A stretch of DNA of 64,000 nt from Siphonodentalium dalli. Lineage: Eukaryota; Mollusca; Scaphopoda; Gadilida; Siphonodentaliidae. Under the pieces are notes generated by a model. The model had not been told where the DNA came from, ran no database searches, and saw only the letters and a program-made list of their open reading frames with translations. A program made the translations under genes and the position numbers. Positions 1 to 12,202 of this stretch are shown here, piece after piece (the stretch's first letter is position 1; the number at the start of each line of letters is the position of its first letter). Location of the stretch: the NCBI GenBank assembly GCA_032622095.1, contig CP136065.1:153331577-153395576 (forward strand), read 5' to 3'.

Positions 1-1410
1 AGCAATTGTCAGTGTTGTCGTACTATACAAATTGATTCCTGCCGTCCTATACACCTGTGTGGAACGCATCTACTGTCCCATTCACCTACAGAGCAGTAGC
101 TGGGAATACTATTGATTTTAGTTCGAGCCGATAATTCTGTGGTTAAATGGACAAGACATTAACAGGGAGTTCAGTGGCCATTCGGAGAAATGCGGCACAA
201 TGAGGATACCCTTGTTAAAATTGTTTTATCCCGATTTCATAGAGTATAATTTCACATGTAACAATGCCCTGCAGGCTAATTGTTCCTGCTTTATTGGTCG
301 CAGGAACAATTAGTAATGAGTTACTTCCCTTGCCCCGGGATCACTGGTAATGTTACATGGAATTGGCCATCATCGGCTGATTGATCATTGACATTGATGA
401 AACAATGTGTCCGACAGTTGTGTGTCCTTGTAGTCTGTGAGTAACAATGATTATACAAAGTTATATATTTAAATGTAACCACAACAATGATCAAGCAAAC
501 ATTGTTGTTTCCTTCTTATTTGGATTACGCTCTTATTGTGTATGAACCGTTGGTTATCTGCATTCATGAGAGCTTTGCTTTGTGAATTGTATAAACAATT
601 TTATCAACATTTTCTATTCATTTATGATCAATAGGATAATGGCAGAAAACTGTACATTATTCCAATGAATGGATCGATCAAGGCCAAAGGCCGTGATCGG
701 TTCATTTGCTGAAATAATAAACAGTTTGAAGCTATTATCCGACTTAAGACATGGTTGAATTTCAACAGTTAACACCCAGTTTTGTTACCCGAGAAAAACA
801 AAACCAAAAGGAGATACATGTCAATCGTAAAACTATTTGTGTGCTGTGACATCATACTGCAGGGATTGCCTGCAGAAGCTATTTATAGCAGCAATAATAT
901 GATAGTAAATCATTTAGACCTGCAGCTTGTTCCAGAGTCTAAGTTTAATTAGAACTGACAATGCCCTGCAGGCTGATCACTGGTCTTTTAAATTATTAAA
1001 CTTAGGAACATTACTTCCCTAGCCCTGGCATCTGTGGTTTGCTGAATGAAATTGGCACAGCTGGGGCACGAAATGTACACCTGTCCCTGGGTGACACGAA
1101 GGTTCTTATGCTACCTGTCACATATGACTGGTGACTCCATGAGCTTATAATTAATCTACAGGATTTGTTTGAATATAGAACCATAATATTATATGTTGGA
1201 TTGAGACATGTAAAATCTGAGTTTGATATTTCCAGATTGATTTGCTGGGATTTACCATACCTAGACTGTTGCCTAACCTTCCAACCTGAGTATCCCTAAA
1301 ATTCTAAATAAAAAAATAATAATTGGGTGAGATTATTTTTTTAAAAGCCCAGTTTTGGCACATTTCGGTAGATAATCTCAAAATTACAAATTTTAAAATT
1401 CACAATAGTT
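1..1410. repeat. Non-coding stretch with diverged direct duplications and a 14-bp hairpin
   Basis: No coding region is supported. The text around 259-360 (ACAATGCCCTGCAGGCT then TTACTTCCCT) recurs at 956-1060. The text around 471-600 (AACCACAACAATGATCAAGC, then a TTCTTAT..GGATT block) recurs diverged at 1725-1900. A perfect 14-bp hairpin lies at 276-289 and 300-313 with a 10-base loop. It is absent from the second copy of that block, so it is probably a later change. The pattern fits old segmental or transposon-derived duplication; no family was recognised. Confidence 0.5.
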
Positions 1411-1680
1411 TTAACCCTTCCATGACTGGAGCTTGCTGAAATTTTACGAAAACCCTGTGCCAATGTTTTCTCTTATATATACGATTCTCCAATAGGGAGC
1501 CTCACATATATAAGAGCTAGAATACATTGTCCAAACAATATTTACTTTGACCTTGTAAGCCAGTGCATTCTCTTATACATGTGAGGCTCCCTATGGGATA
1601 CTCACATATATAATATAAGATAACTCACTGGCACAGGGTCTTTATTGCTGCAACAGCGCAGCTCCCATCTTAAGGGTTAA
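1411..1680. mobile_element. piggyBac-like MITE, copy 1 (TTAA-flanked palindrome)
   Basis: A 270-bp element begins TTAA-CCCTTCCATGACTGGAGCT and ends with the inverted match GCTCCCATCTTAAGGG-TTAA. TTAA target duplication plus termini starting CCC is the signature of piggyBac-superfamily elements. The interior is largely palindromic, with arms carrying CTCTTATATAT and CCCTGTGCCA blocks. It has no coding capacity. Related copies lie at 7777-8031 and 12895-13095. Confidence 0.75.
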
Positions 1681-1699
1681 ATATATAATAATAATAATA

Positions 1700-2061
1700 T
1701 ATAGCATTTATATTGATTGATCATTGACGAAACCACAACAACGATCAAGCCGACATTGCTGCTACCTTCTTATCTGGATTCTGCTCTTATTGCGCCTGAC
1801 CTTACTGGTATGTAATGTATATCTGTGTTCTCAAGAGCTCTGTATAAAGCCACGTATAATGTTATATAAAGTTATATTTTCAACATTATCATCTCATTCA
1901 CATTATCAGGATGGATGATGGATTGAGATAAAAAAAAAGCCTTTACAAATAAGCATAATTGGCGAGTAACAATGGTTTTTGCCCCCATAGACATTTTGAA
2001 GCCAACAAAATTGTAATCAAAATGTTCATGAGATAATAAGGCACTATTTTGATTACCAAAC
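1700..2061. repeat. Second copy of the 471-600 duplication, otherwise featureless
   Basis: Bases 1712-1830 repeat the 471-560 text with about one change in six. The open frame at 1724-1918 lies on this repeat and has no recognisable protein features. Nothing else is visible up to the next MITE. Confidence 0.4.
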
Positions 2062-2260
2062 TACAGTAATGCTGTAATTAATCGACCTCTTAACCACAGC
2101 AGAATTATGGGTAACTTTTCAGGATTTAGTCGGAAATATGGCTTGTTGCCATTCATCGGAAAGCTCTCGGGGAGAGCAACAAGCCATATTTCCAACTAAA
2201 TACTGAAAAGTTACCCATAATTCTGCTGTGTTTAAGGAGTTTAATTACAGCATTACTGTA
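2062..2260. mobile_element. TA-flanked palindromic MITE (Tc1/mariner-like), full copy
   Basis: TA-CAGTAATGCTGTAATTAA opens the element and TTAATTACAGCATTACTG-TA closes it. TA duplication with CAGT-type termini is characteristic of Tc1/mariner elements. The arms are about 85 bp and include GCAGAATTATGGGTAACTTT and its complement. The short centre contains GGAAAGCTCTC. It has no coding capacity. Relatives lie at 18974-19066, 49709-49816 and 55907-56052. Confidence 0.8.
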
Positions 2261-2635
2261 TTTCCACTATTGCCATAACTTTATTCATGACTATTTTCAA
2301 GCTTGATCTGAACTGATGGACATCTCAATGTGCCATTCCAATCGATACATGGCCATTTTGATAAGGAATGAGAATTTGTTCATGTTCATTGAATTAAGCA
2401 CATTTGAAACAACGAACACTCATACTGAGGCTGTGCCTCCATAACTCTACACATATATATATAGACAGTGTGAAACAACAACAACAATGGCTATGATTTT
2501 GACGGCATCAATTTTTGTGGTTTCTTATAAAAAAAAAGGCCATTTCGTGGGAATGTAAATTCATGGGTCCAGGTATCATATTTATCCACATTAACAGGTA
2601 CAAAAATAGTCTGTTTATGACATATATGAGCAGTC

Positions 2636-2800
2636 AATCAGGGGGGGGGGGGGGGGGGTCGAGAGAAAATTTACACATAGAGGGCCCTAAAAAAATTTAC
2701 AGCCCTTTTGCTACCCACCCACCCTTTTTGTGCAAAAAAAATATTTTTTTTCGCCTTATTTTTTTGGACCCACCCCCTAAAATAAGAAAAAAATCATTTA
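2636..2800. repeat. Poly-G/ACCCACCC repeat family, partial copy 1
   Basis: A run of 18 or more G is followed by GAAAATTTACACATAGAGGG, a purine/T stretch, ACCCACCCACCC, TTGTGCAAAAAAAATATT and GGACCCACCCCC. The same order occurs at 3178-3310 and inverted at 34980-35138. The 141-codon frame at 2515-2940 crosses this repeat and is not a gene. Confidence 0.6.
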
Positions 2801-3177
2801 AAATCTATTCAAGACCAAATCAAACAGAATCAAAGGTAAGTTTTAAATTGGTCCGTTTCTGGCAGATTCCAAGTGTTCAAACAATTGAAAAACTATCAAT
2901 GATTATGATGTTGTTTTCGACATTGAAACATACATTTTGAAATAAAAAGTGTTTTATTCTACAGTATGCACAGATATTGTGAGGTAATATTTATAGTGCC
3001 AATAAGCCAACATTGTGTTTAATTTTTACATAAATAGTCCAGTTACTAATTAATTAACTGTTGTTCCCAAAAAGGTGCCACCAAACATCATATCAGAACA
3101 CCTTATAGCCATACCTGCAATGACAGTTATATAGTATATAAGTATCACTCTTTGGAGCCAAATAAACAGGCTGGCAC

Positions 3178-4200
3178 AGGGGGGAGTCTGGAAAAAAATT
3201 GCACATATAGGGCCCAAAAAGTTTTTTTCCGAACCCGAGGGACCCACCACCCCATTTGTGCAAAAAAAATATTGTTTTCCTCCAAAATTTTGGGGACCCA
3301 CCCCCCTTTCTCATGTTTTTATCAAAATTTCAGAGTTATTTTTTAGCCGTTCTTCAATAACTGCCTTTCAATCCCATTCCACTAGCCTTTTTTGGTGCAA
3401 ACTCTTGCTGTGTACCATTAAGACTCAAGCAATAACATGCTTAATTGGTAAACACAGATCAGAAAAATAAGCTGTGTTTCCTGGTGTTTTCAGTATCTAA
3501 CAACAATAATAAAGCATTGTGTAGGTACGCTATATGTCACAAATCGCCCTAGACCCCATTATAGCCTTAATATATCGAGTGTGTTGTGTCTGACAGAGAA
3601 CACTGGCCAGTGTACATGTAAATAGTGGTAAACAGGTCAGGGGTTTCACAATTATTTGTGCATGACCAAAGAACTCTTTAGTCTTATCCACCGGGGTGGG
3701 GTGGGGAGGGGAATTGTTTTTGGTTAGGTATACACCTAGACATAAGGTTATTATACCCCCTGATATTAGTCGGCGGGTATATAGTTGACATCTCGAGCCG
3801 TCCCTGCATCCGTCCGTACAAACATTTTGCATAATAACTCAAGAGTCGGTTGTCATATTTTGATGCCCTATAGCATGGCGACGGATCAGAAATGGGGAAC
3901 GAATATGCATAATATCACAGGTTGTGACCATCAATGCCTACCAGAGTTATGGGCCCTGTTCGACTTTATGAAATTCAGTCCGTACAAAGTTTTTGCAATT
4001 TTAGTTTAGTGTCGGTTGTCGAATTTTTATGTGGTTTAATTGGTATGGTGATAGACCAGAATGATAGGGGAAGGATGTATGCACATATTACTGCATATCA
4101 CAGGTTTCGCCTATCAATGCACACCAGAGTTATCGGCCTTGTTCCATCCGTAAACACGTTAGTATAACTCAACCATGGGTTATAAGTTTCCGGAACGCTA
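3178..4200 (+). mobile_element. Dispersed repeat of ~650 bp plus a CCGTCC-type tail region
   Basis: Bases 3178-3830 reappear in reverse complement at 34537-35138, over more than 600 bp with scattered changes and a ~100-bp indel. Shared landmarks include GGGCCCAAAAAGTTTTTTTC, TTTGGGGACCCACCC, CACTGGCCAGTG, GGGGAATTGTTTTTGG and CTCGAGCCGTCC. Bases 3790-4200 contain two diverged units built on GTCCGTACAAA, TATGGTGATAGACCAGA and CACCAGAGTTAT..GGCC. It has no coding capacity. It is probably a non-autonomous element of unknown class. Confidence 0.6.
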
Positions 4201-4364
4201 TTACGGTGGTCCACTGTGAAGTGGGCCGGGATCCTGTGAAATCCAGAATGTTGCTAAATCTGAGGCTAAAGAGTCACTATAGCTGCATATATAGCCCTAT
4301 ACCAACAAGCATGGTACTGACATGCTTACAAATAACATTACATGGTCAGTACTTGCAAATTGTT

Positions 4365-4865
4365 TGGAAAAAAAACATTTTGGAAACAATTTACAAGCAC
4401 AATTTTTTCGCCCTCTGGACCACCCACCCACCCCGGCCCTATATACATAATTTTTTTGCAGACTCCCCCCTGGCTGGCATGTTTATTTTTTAATTTGAGG
4501 TATTTTGTTAGCTAGCACTCTGCAGCACTAGTATTATTTGGTCATTAAACATGCCAGAGTGAAAATGCCAGCACTATCAGGCACTATTCAATATTAATTT
4601 GAGGTGAAATGCAAACGAGCACTCCTATTCAGTCATCACTTTTATTTGGCACCAGAGAGTGCTTTATCTTATACCTACATATGTTCTTAAGTGTTGGTTA
4701 AGGTCATAATCTATGTTAGAACACATTTATTAGTGAAAACAACTTAAAACAATGTCCATAATGTGGGTTGAAAAAAATCTGCACAAACAATTTTTTTCAG
4801 GCCTCTGAGATGCACCCACCCCGCCCGGTATAGGTATGTTTTTGGAAGATCTCCCCTGTATTACT
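4365..4865. repeat. Poly-G/ACCCACCC repeat family, partial copies 2 and 3
   Basis: Two short relatives occur at 4365-4480 and 4770-4860. Each has a GAAAAAAA..TGCACAA or ACAAGCACAA start, an AATTTTTTCGCCCTC or CAGGCCTCTGAG centre, CACCCACCCC, and an ..ACTCCCCCCTG or ..ATCTCCCCTG end. The 4500-4770 sequence between them is AT-rich and shows nothing recognisable. Confidence 0.5.
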
Positions 4866-5024
4866 TATGTCTTATACCTACCCTGTTCCTAAGTGTCTGT
4901 AAAGGCCATAACCTGCCTTAGAACACAATTATTAATGAATATATTTGAAAACAATTTAAAACAAGGGCAAAAGTGTGAATAGAAAAAAATTTGCACAAAC
5001 TCATTTTTTCGGGCCTCTTCGGAC

Positions 5025-5899
5025 TAGGGTCCGGCGAAGCTTCGAGATTCGATTCGATTCGAAATCGTCTTACTGATTCGATTCGATTCGAAATCGATCG
5101 TGTAATTCGAATGTAGTTCGAATCACCATATTAACATCATTCTGTACGAACTTGTTGAACAGCGTGTCCTACAAAAGCTCTAAAACAAACGCACGCAGAT
5201 GTCGTTGCGAACGCCGTCGGTGCACGAGATGCGGTCCTGTTTCGTTCAGTAAATTATTGCTCTTGGGTCGTCGCGGCGGCGAAATATCCATATCATCGAT
5301 CCATCTCTTGTGCCCTTCCATACTTTTTATTTATCCAAAGTTATAATGGCGGAAATTAAAAGTTATTTTGAATGCAGCGTTGACAAATTCAGGTGAAAAT
5401 CGTGCAACGACTGTACTATCAGTTCAGAAAACGGGCACTACCTCCCACTTATGGGCACACCTTAGCCGCAGTCATCCTGCAATCCACCATAAGGGCAAAA
5501 GAAAAGAAAGACTCAAAACGAAAATTAACCGGCAACACGTCTAGTAGTAGCGGCGATGCGGGCGAGCCCCTAAAAAGAAACAGTTGTCACTAGCCACCTT
5601 TATGATGAAGAAAGAATTGGGCCCCGATGAAAAAAAAAGTACGACAGAGTACGATTTATCTCGTCATATTTTCATGTGCCGTTCTCAACATTTTTTATTG
5701 TGACGCAGGTCCACACGGCAAGCTGCCAAACACGCACAGGTGATGGTATGGGGAGACACTCGCACTGCAGCGGGATCGCCGACATAAATCTAGTTCTTGT
5801 CGATTTACCACGGGGAGTAAGATTCAATTCGAGATTTGATTCGATGTGAAATCCGCGTGTCTGATTCGATTCGAACAAAATCGCCGATTCGCCGGACCC
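5025..5899 (+). mobile_element. Decayed hAT-type DNA transposon remnant
   Basis: The segment starts TAGGGTCCGGCGAA and ends with the inverted TTCGCCGGACCC. Both ends are rich in ATTCGATTCGA blocks that are also mutually inverted. It interrupts a copy of the poly-G/ACCCACCC repeat: its left part (4985-5020) and right part (5899-5950) lie on either side. An 8-bp target duplication could not be identified. The interior encodes a broken BED zinc finger (5346-5640), typical of the N-terminus of hAT transposases. Most of the transposase is missing, so this is an internally deleted, inactive copy. Confidence 0.65.
5346..5680 (+). pseudogene. hAT transposase N-terminal BED finger, broken
   Basis: Reading from the ATG at 5346 gives MAEIKSYFECSVDKFR, a stop (TGA) where a cysteine of the finger is expected, then a CxxC context (KSCNDC). 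A one-base shift then continues as SVQKTGTTSHLWAHLSRSHP, with the histidine pair of a BED finger, followed by a lysine-rich stretch and three consecutive stops. Further on, KKKQLSLATFMMKKE resembles the low-complexity linker that often follows BED fingers in hAT proteins. The BED assignment is established family knowledge applied to visible residues. Nothing of the RNase H-like catalytic core or hAT dimerisation region is visible. Two or more frameshifts and stops make it non-functional. Confidence 0.6.
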
Positions 5900-7776
5900 A
5901 CCCACCCCGGCCCTGTATGATAAAACTTTTGTGCGACCCCCCCCCCCCAATGAATGCGCATACACTCTATATTATAAGCATTATCTTTTCATTATTTTAT
6001 TTTGTTTGCTCAGTTTTGCCTTGCAGTGGCAGCTGTAATGTTCGCGAAAGTGCAGGTCAAAGCCCTTTTATCAAACCCCCGTTTTATAGTTGACAAACTT
6101 GTGATAGTGTAATTCTGCAATGGTCGCATCTCCTATTCCGCATTTTGAGCAGACTGAACCACCAGTTTGACAAATATACCCATTTCTAGCCATTAGGTCT
6201 CCATATACCACCACTGAGGGGTTTTATTCGGAATTAAGTCAAAACTAAGATTTTTGCAATTTCAAGTCATCATATTGACGGCATTTTTAGAAAACAAATC
6301 ATCACCAATTTGAATAACACAATAGGATCCTAAAAGCACATATCATTATACAATTCTGGATCTTTCCCAGTAGAGGCAGTCAGAAATTTTTGCCTCAGGC
6401 CAAACAAAAAAATACTATAGACCGACCCTAAAAATAACCGCCGACTCTAAACTTTTTATTGATATTTTGAGAAAAAGCCGAAAGTTTTTACCAATGCATA
6501 TAAATATTGATGATCATTGGTGTGCAAAATACATGGTTGAAATCGAACAGATCCCTTTGTAAAGTGACCATGAAATGACAGCTGGACCTCAAAAGCTAAA
6601 ACTCCAGGTGTGCATTGATGGGCATGATTTAATCAATTTTAATTTCCTGAGCATGGATCTCAGGCCTGCTTTATGCCTTGTTTGGGACTTATGGAACATA
6701 GGAACACTATCAACAGACATGGTGGGTGTGTATCTGTATATATAGAGGTTATCACCACATGTGGTAGGGGTGTATAGTTACTGTTTCCAAAAACCAGGCA
6801 TGCTAGGTTGGGTGTACATGTATTGGCTACCTCCAGACAATGGGATGTAGTCGTCACAATACAAGTACCGGTATAATGGCGGTATTATGGATAAAATTCC
6901 CATAAAAAGTTAGTGACATCAATTTTGTACCAAGTAATATAACCAAAATGATGAAAATGTGGTATGTGAATATCAAATCACACACTTATTACTTAAGCAT
7001 AAAGCATGTTTGATCTTTTTATTCAATCTTAATGTATATTTTCACTGTGTTGTTCAAGTAATACTTTCCCCACAACACGAGTTGGTATTTTATGTCACTT
7101 TGGTCGAGGTAGTTAATATTTCTGCAGCTGGATAAAAAATATTTTTATTTTTTTTTTAAATTTAAATTCCCTGCCTACCTACCCTAATTTTTTCACTCCG
7201 TTAGCGGAAACATACAATCTTTTATTTTTGGCCTTACCGCCATCGTAGTTTAACCCAACTTTCTCAAATTCCCCAAAGCAGCCAGTGAATTCTTTAGAAC
7301 GATATCCCAGACCACCAGAATCCACAAAGAAAAAACTTTATACGCAAAAACATACAAGAGCTAAAAATCGCAGTTTGGTTTCGGGACTATGGCTGCCGGA
7401 CTATGTTGATATTACAAGAAATTGAAAATTTTATCGGAATGTCAGTAATAAACTAAGCAGTCTGAGAGAGAATGCATGAATCATGCACATACGTAACTAT
7501 TTATTTAAGTGACCTATTAACAATACCGTTCTGCCATTGATTGTAAAATTGGAGGAATGTTTGCAAAATTCATAGCAAATAAAAATTGTAAACAAATAAC
7601 ATATTTTTTGTGACAATTCTCATCTTTGACTTTACATAACTAGAGCACTGCCAGACATGTCCAGGCATAATATGCCTGTTGGTTTGTTTCATATTGCATT
7701 TCAGAAAGATACCATAATATTGGGAATTATCAGTCAAAAGTAAATAAAACTAAATTCAAAGTTAAAACGGGCCCAT
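5900..7776. other. AT-rich non-coding stretch
   Basis: No coding region is supported. The start (5899-5950) is the right part of the interrupted poly-G/ACCCACCC repeat, with a 10-base C run. Around 6395-6470 the text CCGACCCTAAAAATAACCGC may be one end of a short interspersed element, and around 7150-7260 a T-rich tract is followed by CCTGCCTACCTACCCTAA. The two could bracket one old insertion, but this is not demonstrable by eye. Confidence 0.3.
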
Positions 7777-8031
7777 TTAACACTTCCATGACTGGAGCTT
7801 CCGGAAATTTTGCAAAAAACCAGTGCCAATGCATTCTCTTATATATGCGAGTCACCCATAGAGAGTCTCGCATAATGTATATAAGAGAATACATTGGCCC
7901 CTACAATAATTACCTTGATCTTGTAAGCCAGTGCAATCTCTTATATATGGGAGACTCGCATATATAAGAGAATGCACTGGCACATGATATTTAATGCTGC
8001 ACCAGCGCAGCTCCAGTCATGAAAGGGATAA
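7777..8031. mobile_element. piggyBac-like MITE, copy 2
   Basis: It opens TTAA-CACTTCCATGACTGGAGCT and closes GCTCCAGTCATGAAAGGG-ATAA, the last duplication having one change from TTAA. Internal CTCTTATATATGCGAG and its complement form nested inverted repeats, as in copy 1. It is about 255 bp and has no coding capacity. Confidence 0.75.
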
Positions 8032-9512
8032 TAACTCTGGCAAAAATAATTGGATAAATCCCTGATTCAAACACAGCTTATATTTTTAGCCAATTCAGCC
8101 ACATAACAAAATTGGTGGTAATAATGCAACCCTATTAAACTGAATATTTCATCAAAATACCATGAAAAATGGGTGACTGGAGCCAAACTACATGTATTTT
8201 GTGGTAATCCACTAGTGGTACACCTGTGTGGGAAATTCCTCCTTTCGGCTAATATAATGCATAATCTACTCCATGAGGGCATTATTTATCTACATATTAG
8301 TGAATGCATTATAGATGTTCCAAGCTAATTTTGACGAAAACCTACATTATTTTTTATTTAGCATATTTGGAATGAAACATTAACTTATATTTTTGATGTT
8401 GTTGTTGTTGTTGTTGTAACTGGAGGTCTGGAACCCTGAATACATCATTAGTTATCTACATATTAGTATGCATGTGACAAAGATGTAAGTTTATACCAAA
8501 GCATGATCTGGGGACATGTTATACAAAAAAAAAAGAAATTTAATTATCACACTAGCCACTACAACACTGTGTTCATGACAGTGGCTTTGGGGCTCCAATT
8601 AAGTGGTAGGTATTTTAGGGCTCTTTTCTCCAAAAATAAGTAACTTATTTAACAACAGGATAGGTGACATGACAGACACAGCAGACCAAGAGAAGTATGC
8701 CATGAATACTTTAGCAGACCACCAGGCCTGGTGGCTTGAGAAATTCAAGATCCACCAGTCAACAAGTGCAATGAAAATTTTAATATTATCCAAGTCCAAT
8801 CAAGTTTTTGTTTATTTAGTTGGGTTTAACAGGGTTCAAAGTCATTTTAGAAATTTAGCTGATATTAAAATTTTAATATTTAAAACAGATAAATCATGTA
8901 CAACTTGACTCATAGCCATATAGGCACCCAAATTTGTATTTAATGGGGGGGGCCTGAGACTGTTTACACTAACTTTTTTACATGATATACTCATGGTTGT
9001 AACAGTTTTTGTAGAATATACCTTGCATATGCACATAAGTATAACAAAGTAGATTCAAATTAACATTAAATATGTAAAATTCGGGCAGAAATGCGCAAAA
9101 ATACTATTAATTTCCACAATTTCCCCCCTGAAATACCATTCAATTTGTCAAAAAATTGCCCGAAAACATATCTAATTTGCCATAAAATTGTCTGAATTTT
9201 GAGCTTTCAAAATGATTGGGAGGGGGCTGCAGCGATCCCAGCCCCCTGGCCCGCACGGCTATTACTTGACTTGACTGAGGTGACTTTAAATAGGTACCAG
9301 AACAAAAACCAACGGATAGAACCCATTGCATGGGGTAGCATTTTCTTCATAATAATCCACCTGGATAATTGGTCCTGCTATTACCGGTATGCTGGTGGGT
9401 CCTGCTGAAATTATATGAAGCTGTAGGTGGAACAAATTGATTTGGTTAAGAATATGTACCATTAGTTTTTCTGAAGTTTTTAATGGCCTTTACTGGCTTT
9501 AGCTAATCTGAA
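8032..9512. other. Non-coding stretch
   Basis: AT-rich sequence without a supported gene. A (TTG)7-like microsatellite lies at 8396-8417. Short frames at 8599-8908 exist on both strands but contain no recognisable motif. A G-rich patch at 8945-8952 resembles the poly-G repeat family start. Nothing else is visible. Confidence 0.3.
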
Positions 9513-9670
9513 CTAGGGGTGCCACGATTAATCGTATAATCGATGAACTGTTGATAAAGCCAATAATCGATTACCATCGTCGATTAATCTGCATTATTTA
9601 TTTTGATATCGGAAAATGCCAGGTATTATTGAATGCCATGTTTGTTTTACACAGTTTAATCGACAAACGA
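9513..9670. mobile_element. Possible hAT-type terminus
   Basis: The text TAGGGGTGCCACGATTAATCG followed by several ATCGATTA-type blocks resembles hAT termini that start (C/T)AGGGGTG. The opposite terminus and a target duplication were not found, so this is a single-end or decayed fragment. Confidence 0.3.
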
Positions 9671-9679
9671 TGGATTAAC

Positions 9680-10540
9680 AACCTTTGATCGCATATCAAA
9701 GAGATTCCGACAACATGAGTACTACTAACTTATGTTGCAAACAGTCGGAAGTTCATTTGATGATGCGACATGGTCACTCTTCGGGTCATTGTATATTCTA
9801 CAAATTGGCGACACTGCAGCTTTGAACTTATGGCGACGTCATTGTATATTTATACTTGAAATGTGCTGACTCACCGTGTTCAAGGAACTGAATGCACTTG
9901 CCGTTGAATCTGATTGAACCAATGGGAGTTGATTGACATTATTTTTACAAACCAGGGAACCTAGCTACGGCATTTTAATCAGCGATGTTCTCCAAGACGT
10001 CATTTGCGAGTATACTTTGTTTGCATAAGTATACATAGATGTTACTAGTACAGGCTATCGCGTATCATTGCAGTGAATGCTGAATGAAACTCGATATTAT
10101 CAAATACTTAACTTGTTCTGAGTCCTGAAATTTGCTGGTGGGGTCACACCTTTGTGATTGTTATCCACGCTCTCGAAGTTTGATGAAACTTTTTTTAGGA
10201 ACTGTCGGCCATCCGTCGTGCATTCCTACTTTTATATTGTTTGTATGTTTGGCTATTCATAACACTGAAATTAATAGCTACATTCGTTCTAATGAACTTA
10301 CAAATATTATAACCATAACATCACTGAGAATTGTGCTGGTATTGAATACATTGTGTTCATTGGTCATTGGGTCATTCTCCCAAAAGCGTATATATTGTGT
10401 TCACTTCATTTTTCAGACTTGCTGCTTTGTGTACAGTGGAAACAGGTTCCGTTTTTATGACAGGGGAGTCCGTTGTATGACATAAAATGATCTGTCTCCA
10501 TTTTACATTTATCTATGCGTATTTATGAACCTTCAAACGA
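9680..10540. other. Non-coding stretch
   Basis: No gene is supported. A 117-codon frame at 10132-10485 lacks any recognised domain, and its amino-acid make-up follows the AT-rich base composition. No repeat with other parts of the window was noticed. Confidence 0.25.
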
Positions 10541-10547
10541 ACCAGAA

Positions 10548-12202
10548 GTCAGTGGTGTTACCTGTTCAAACAATGAACATTAAAGTTAGCAACACCCAAA
10601 AGACAACAAAGCGCAGATAGTGTCTGTTGATATTACACCCGAAGTTATTCTTCTATACTCAATATTCATATTGAAATATATAGACCTCACAGCAGGTTCT
10701 GATTTTTGTAGCGGGATGAGTGACGGTGTTGTACAACGGAATGTGGTCAGTGGTGTTACCAAAATCTAATTGGTATTTATGGTAATACAAAACAGTTGAG
10801 AGTAGAATTACTGATGTTTGCTAAGTTCTGTTGCAGCCATTCTTGAAAGTCGTGTGGGAGTTTTGAAATATCCCAGAAGGTTAAAGTGGATATAAACCAT
10901 CAAAACAGGTTAATTAAAAATTGTATCTTTTTCAGTCAGTGGTGTTAACTCCCATATGCAGGCATGCTATCACATTTTGCTCACAAAAGCACGATAAAAT
11001 TGTAAAATGAGGAATATAATTTAAAATTTATGCAAACGAAACAACCTTGGTAAAAAGCAAAGGGAGGTATATTTGATTGTTTTTTTTAAATGTCTGTGGT
11101 GTTACCGTGTCAGTGGTGTTACTGTAGATGCAACATATCCAACTTAATTGACATAATTTATAACTTGAACATCTTAAATCTTAAGAGTTGTTTGCAGAAA
11201 AGGAATATGTTTGTTGTTGTCGAAAACCTGGGTCATTTGATTCTCATAACACCAGACCTTGCACTGCACAGCGCATGGCTTATGTTTTATGTCATACACA
11301 TAGAAGGCCACATGGGTTAAATATTTGAGTAAATGTATGAGCAGGTTATGTCAACAAAGAATTGGTCTACTATATAACACTATATATTCTCATTCAGTTT
11401 GGTCAAATAGACCTGTTCGCACACTTTAAATGGTTCTGCGAAACAGCATTCCATAGCCCTTGGTATGAGAAATACATGTAGATGTATGGTGGTTAGACCC
11501 GTTAATATGGGTTTAATATTTTTATTAAACTGCCACGGAGCATGATGATTTTTTCTGTAACATTTAGCATGTACCAGTAGGAGTGTGGAGTTAAATAATG
11601 TGTTTTGTACTTTTCAACATTCTGATTCAATTTCATTGACATATTTTAAAGAAAAAATGTCAAGTATGTCACTTTAATGAAGAGGAATTGGGGTATTTTG
11701 TTATTTAGTTTAACCTTTCTGTTATTGGAACGACTCGAAACATAAAACAATAATAAACATTTTTTCCATACGATTGTACGTAGCTGTTAATAAAGGCCGA
11801 CATGGTGAATGTCATTGGTGTTACAATCGGGGTCAGTGGTGTTACTTTTTGTCAGTGGTGTTACCTGTGATTAATCAGTTATCAAAATTTTCCATATGAG
11901 CTGCTTTTGCGAAGTGTGCACCTATAGACAGACAATGTATAGTCACTCCCTTAGAGTTAGTGAGATGTCACATACCCTTGGTATTATCAGAGCCATCAAA
12001 ACATGGATAGTCAACTATTGACCCACTTTACGCTTTCTCGAGTGTATGGTGCTAGTTCAACATTTACGGGCCAGTTAATGTGCAAATTTTTATCACAATT
12101 CTATGTTAACACAACTAATCTATTTGTAGAAATATATGGAATGTGTACACCTTACGCATAGAACTACCTCATGGGGCACCATTGTGCAGTAACACCACTG
12201 AC
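10548..12202. repeat. Scattered 14-base motif GTCAGTGGTGTTAC, nine copies
   Basis: Copies on the plus strand start at 10548, 10746, 10935 (last base changed), 11092 (GTCTG variant), 11109, 11811 (GTCATTG variant), 11832 and 11851. One inverted copy is at 12189-12202. The spacing is irregular and the DNA between copies is not itself repeated, so this is not an ordinary satellite. Six of the eight plus-strand copies share one reading phase (VSGVT), but stops separate them. It could be the remnant of a repeat-rich exon, a protein-binding site cluster, or internal sites of an element. Confidence 0.6.

Noticed and set aside
2515-2940. 141-codon plus-strand frame
   Set aside because: It crosses a poly-G run and the ACCCACCC repeat; it has glycine and lysine runs only and no domain.
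5040-5130. GTTCGAATC text resembling a tRNA B box
   Set aside because: It lies in ATTCGATTCGA terminal repeats of the hAT remnant; no cloverleaf or A box can be drawn.
10132-10485. 117-codon frame with hydrophobic stretches
   Set aside because: The hydrophobic residues reflect T-rich codons; nothing recognised.
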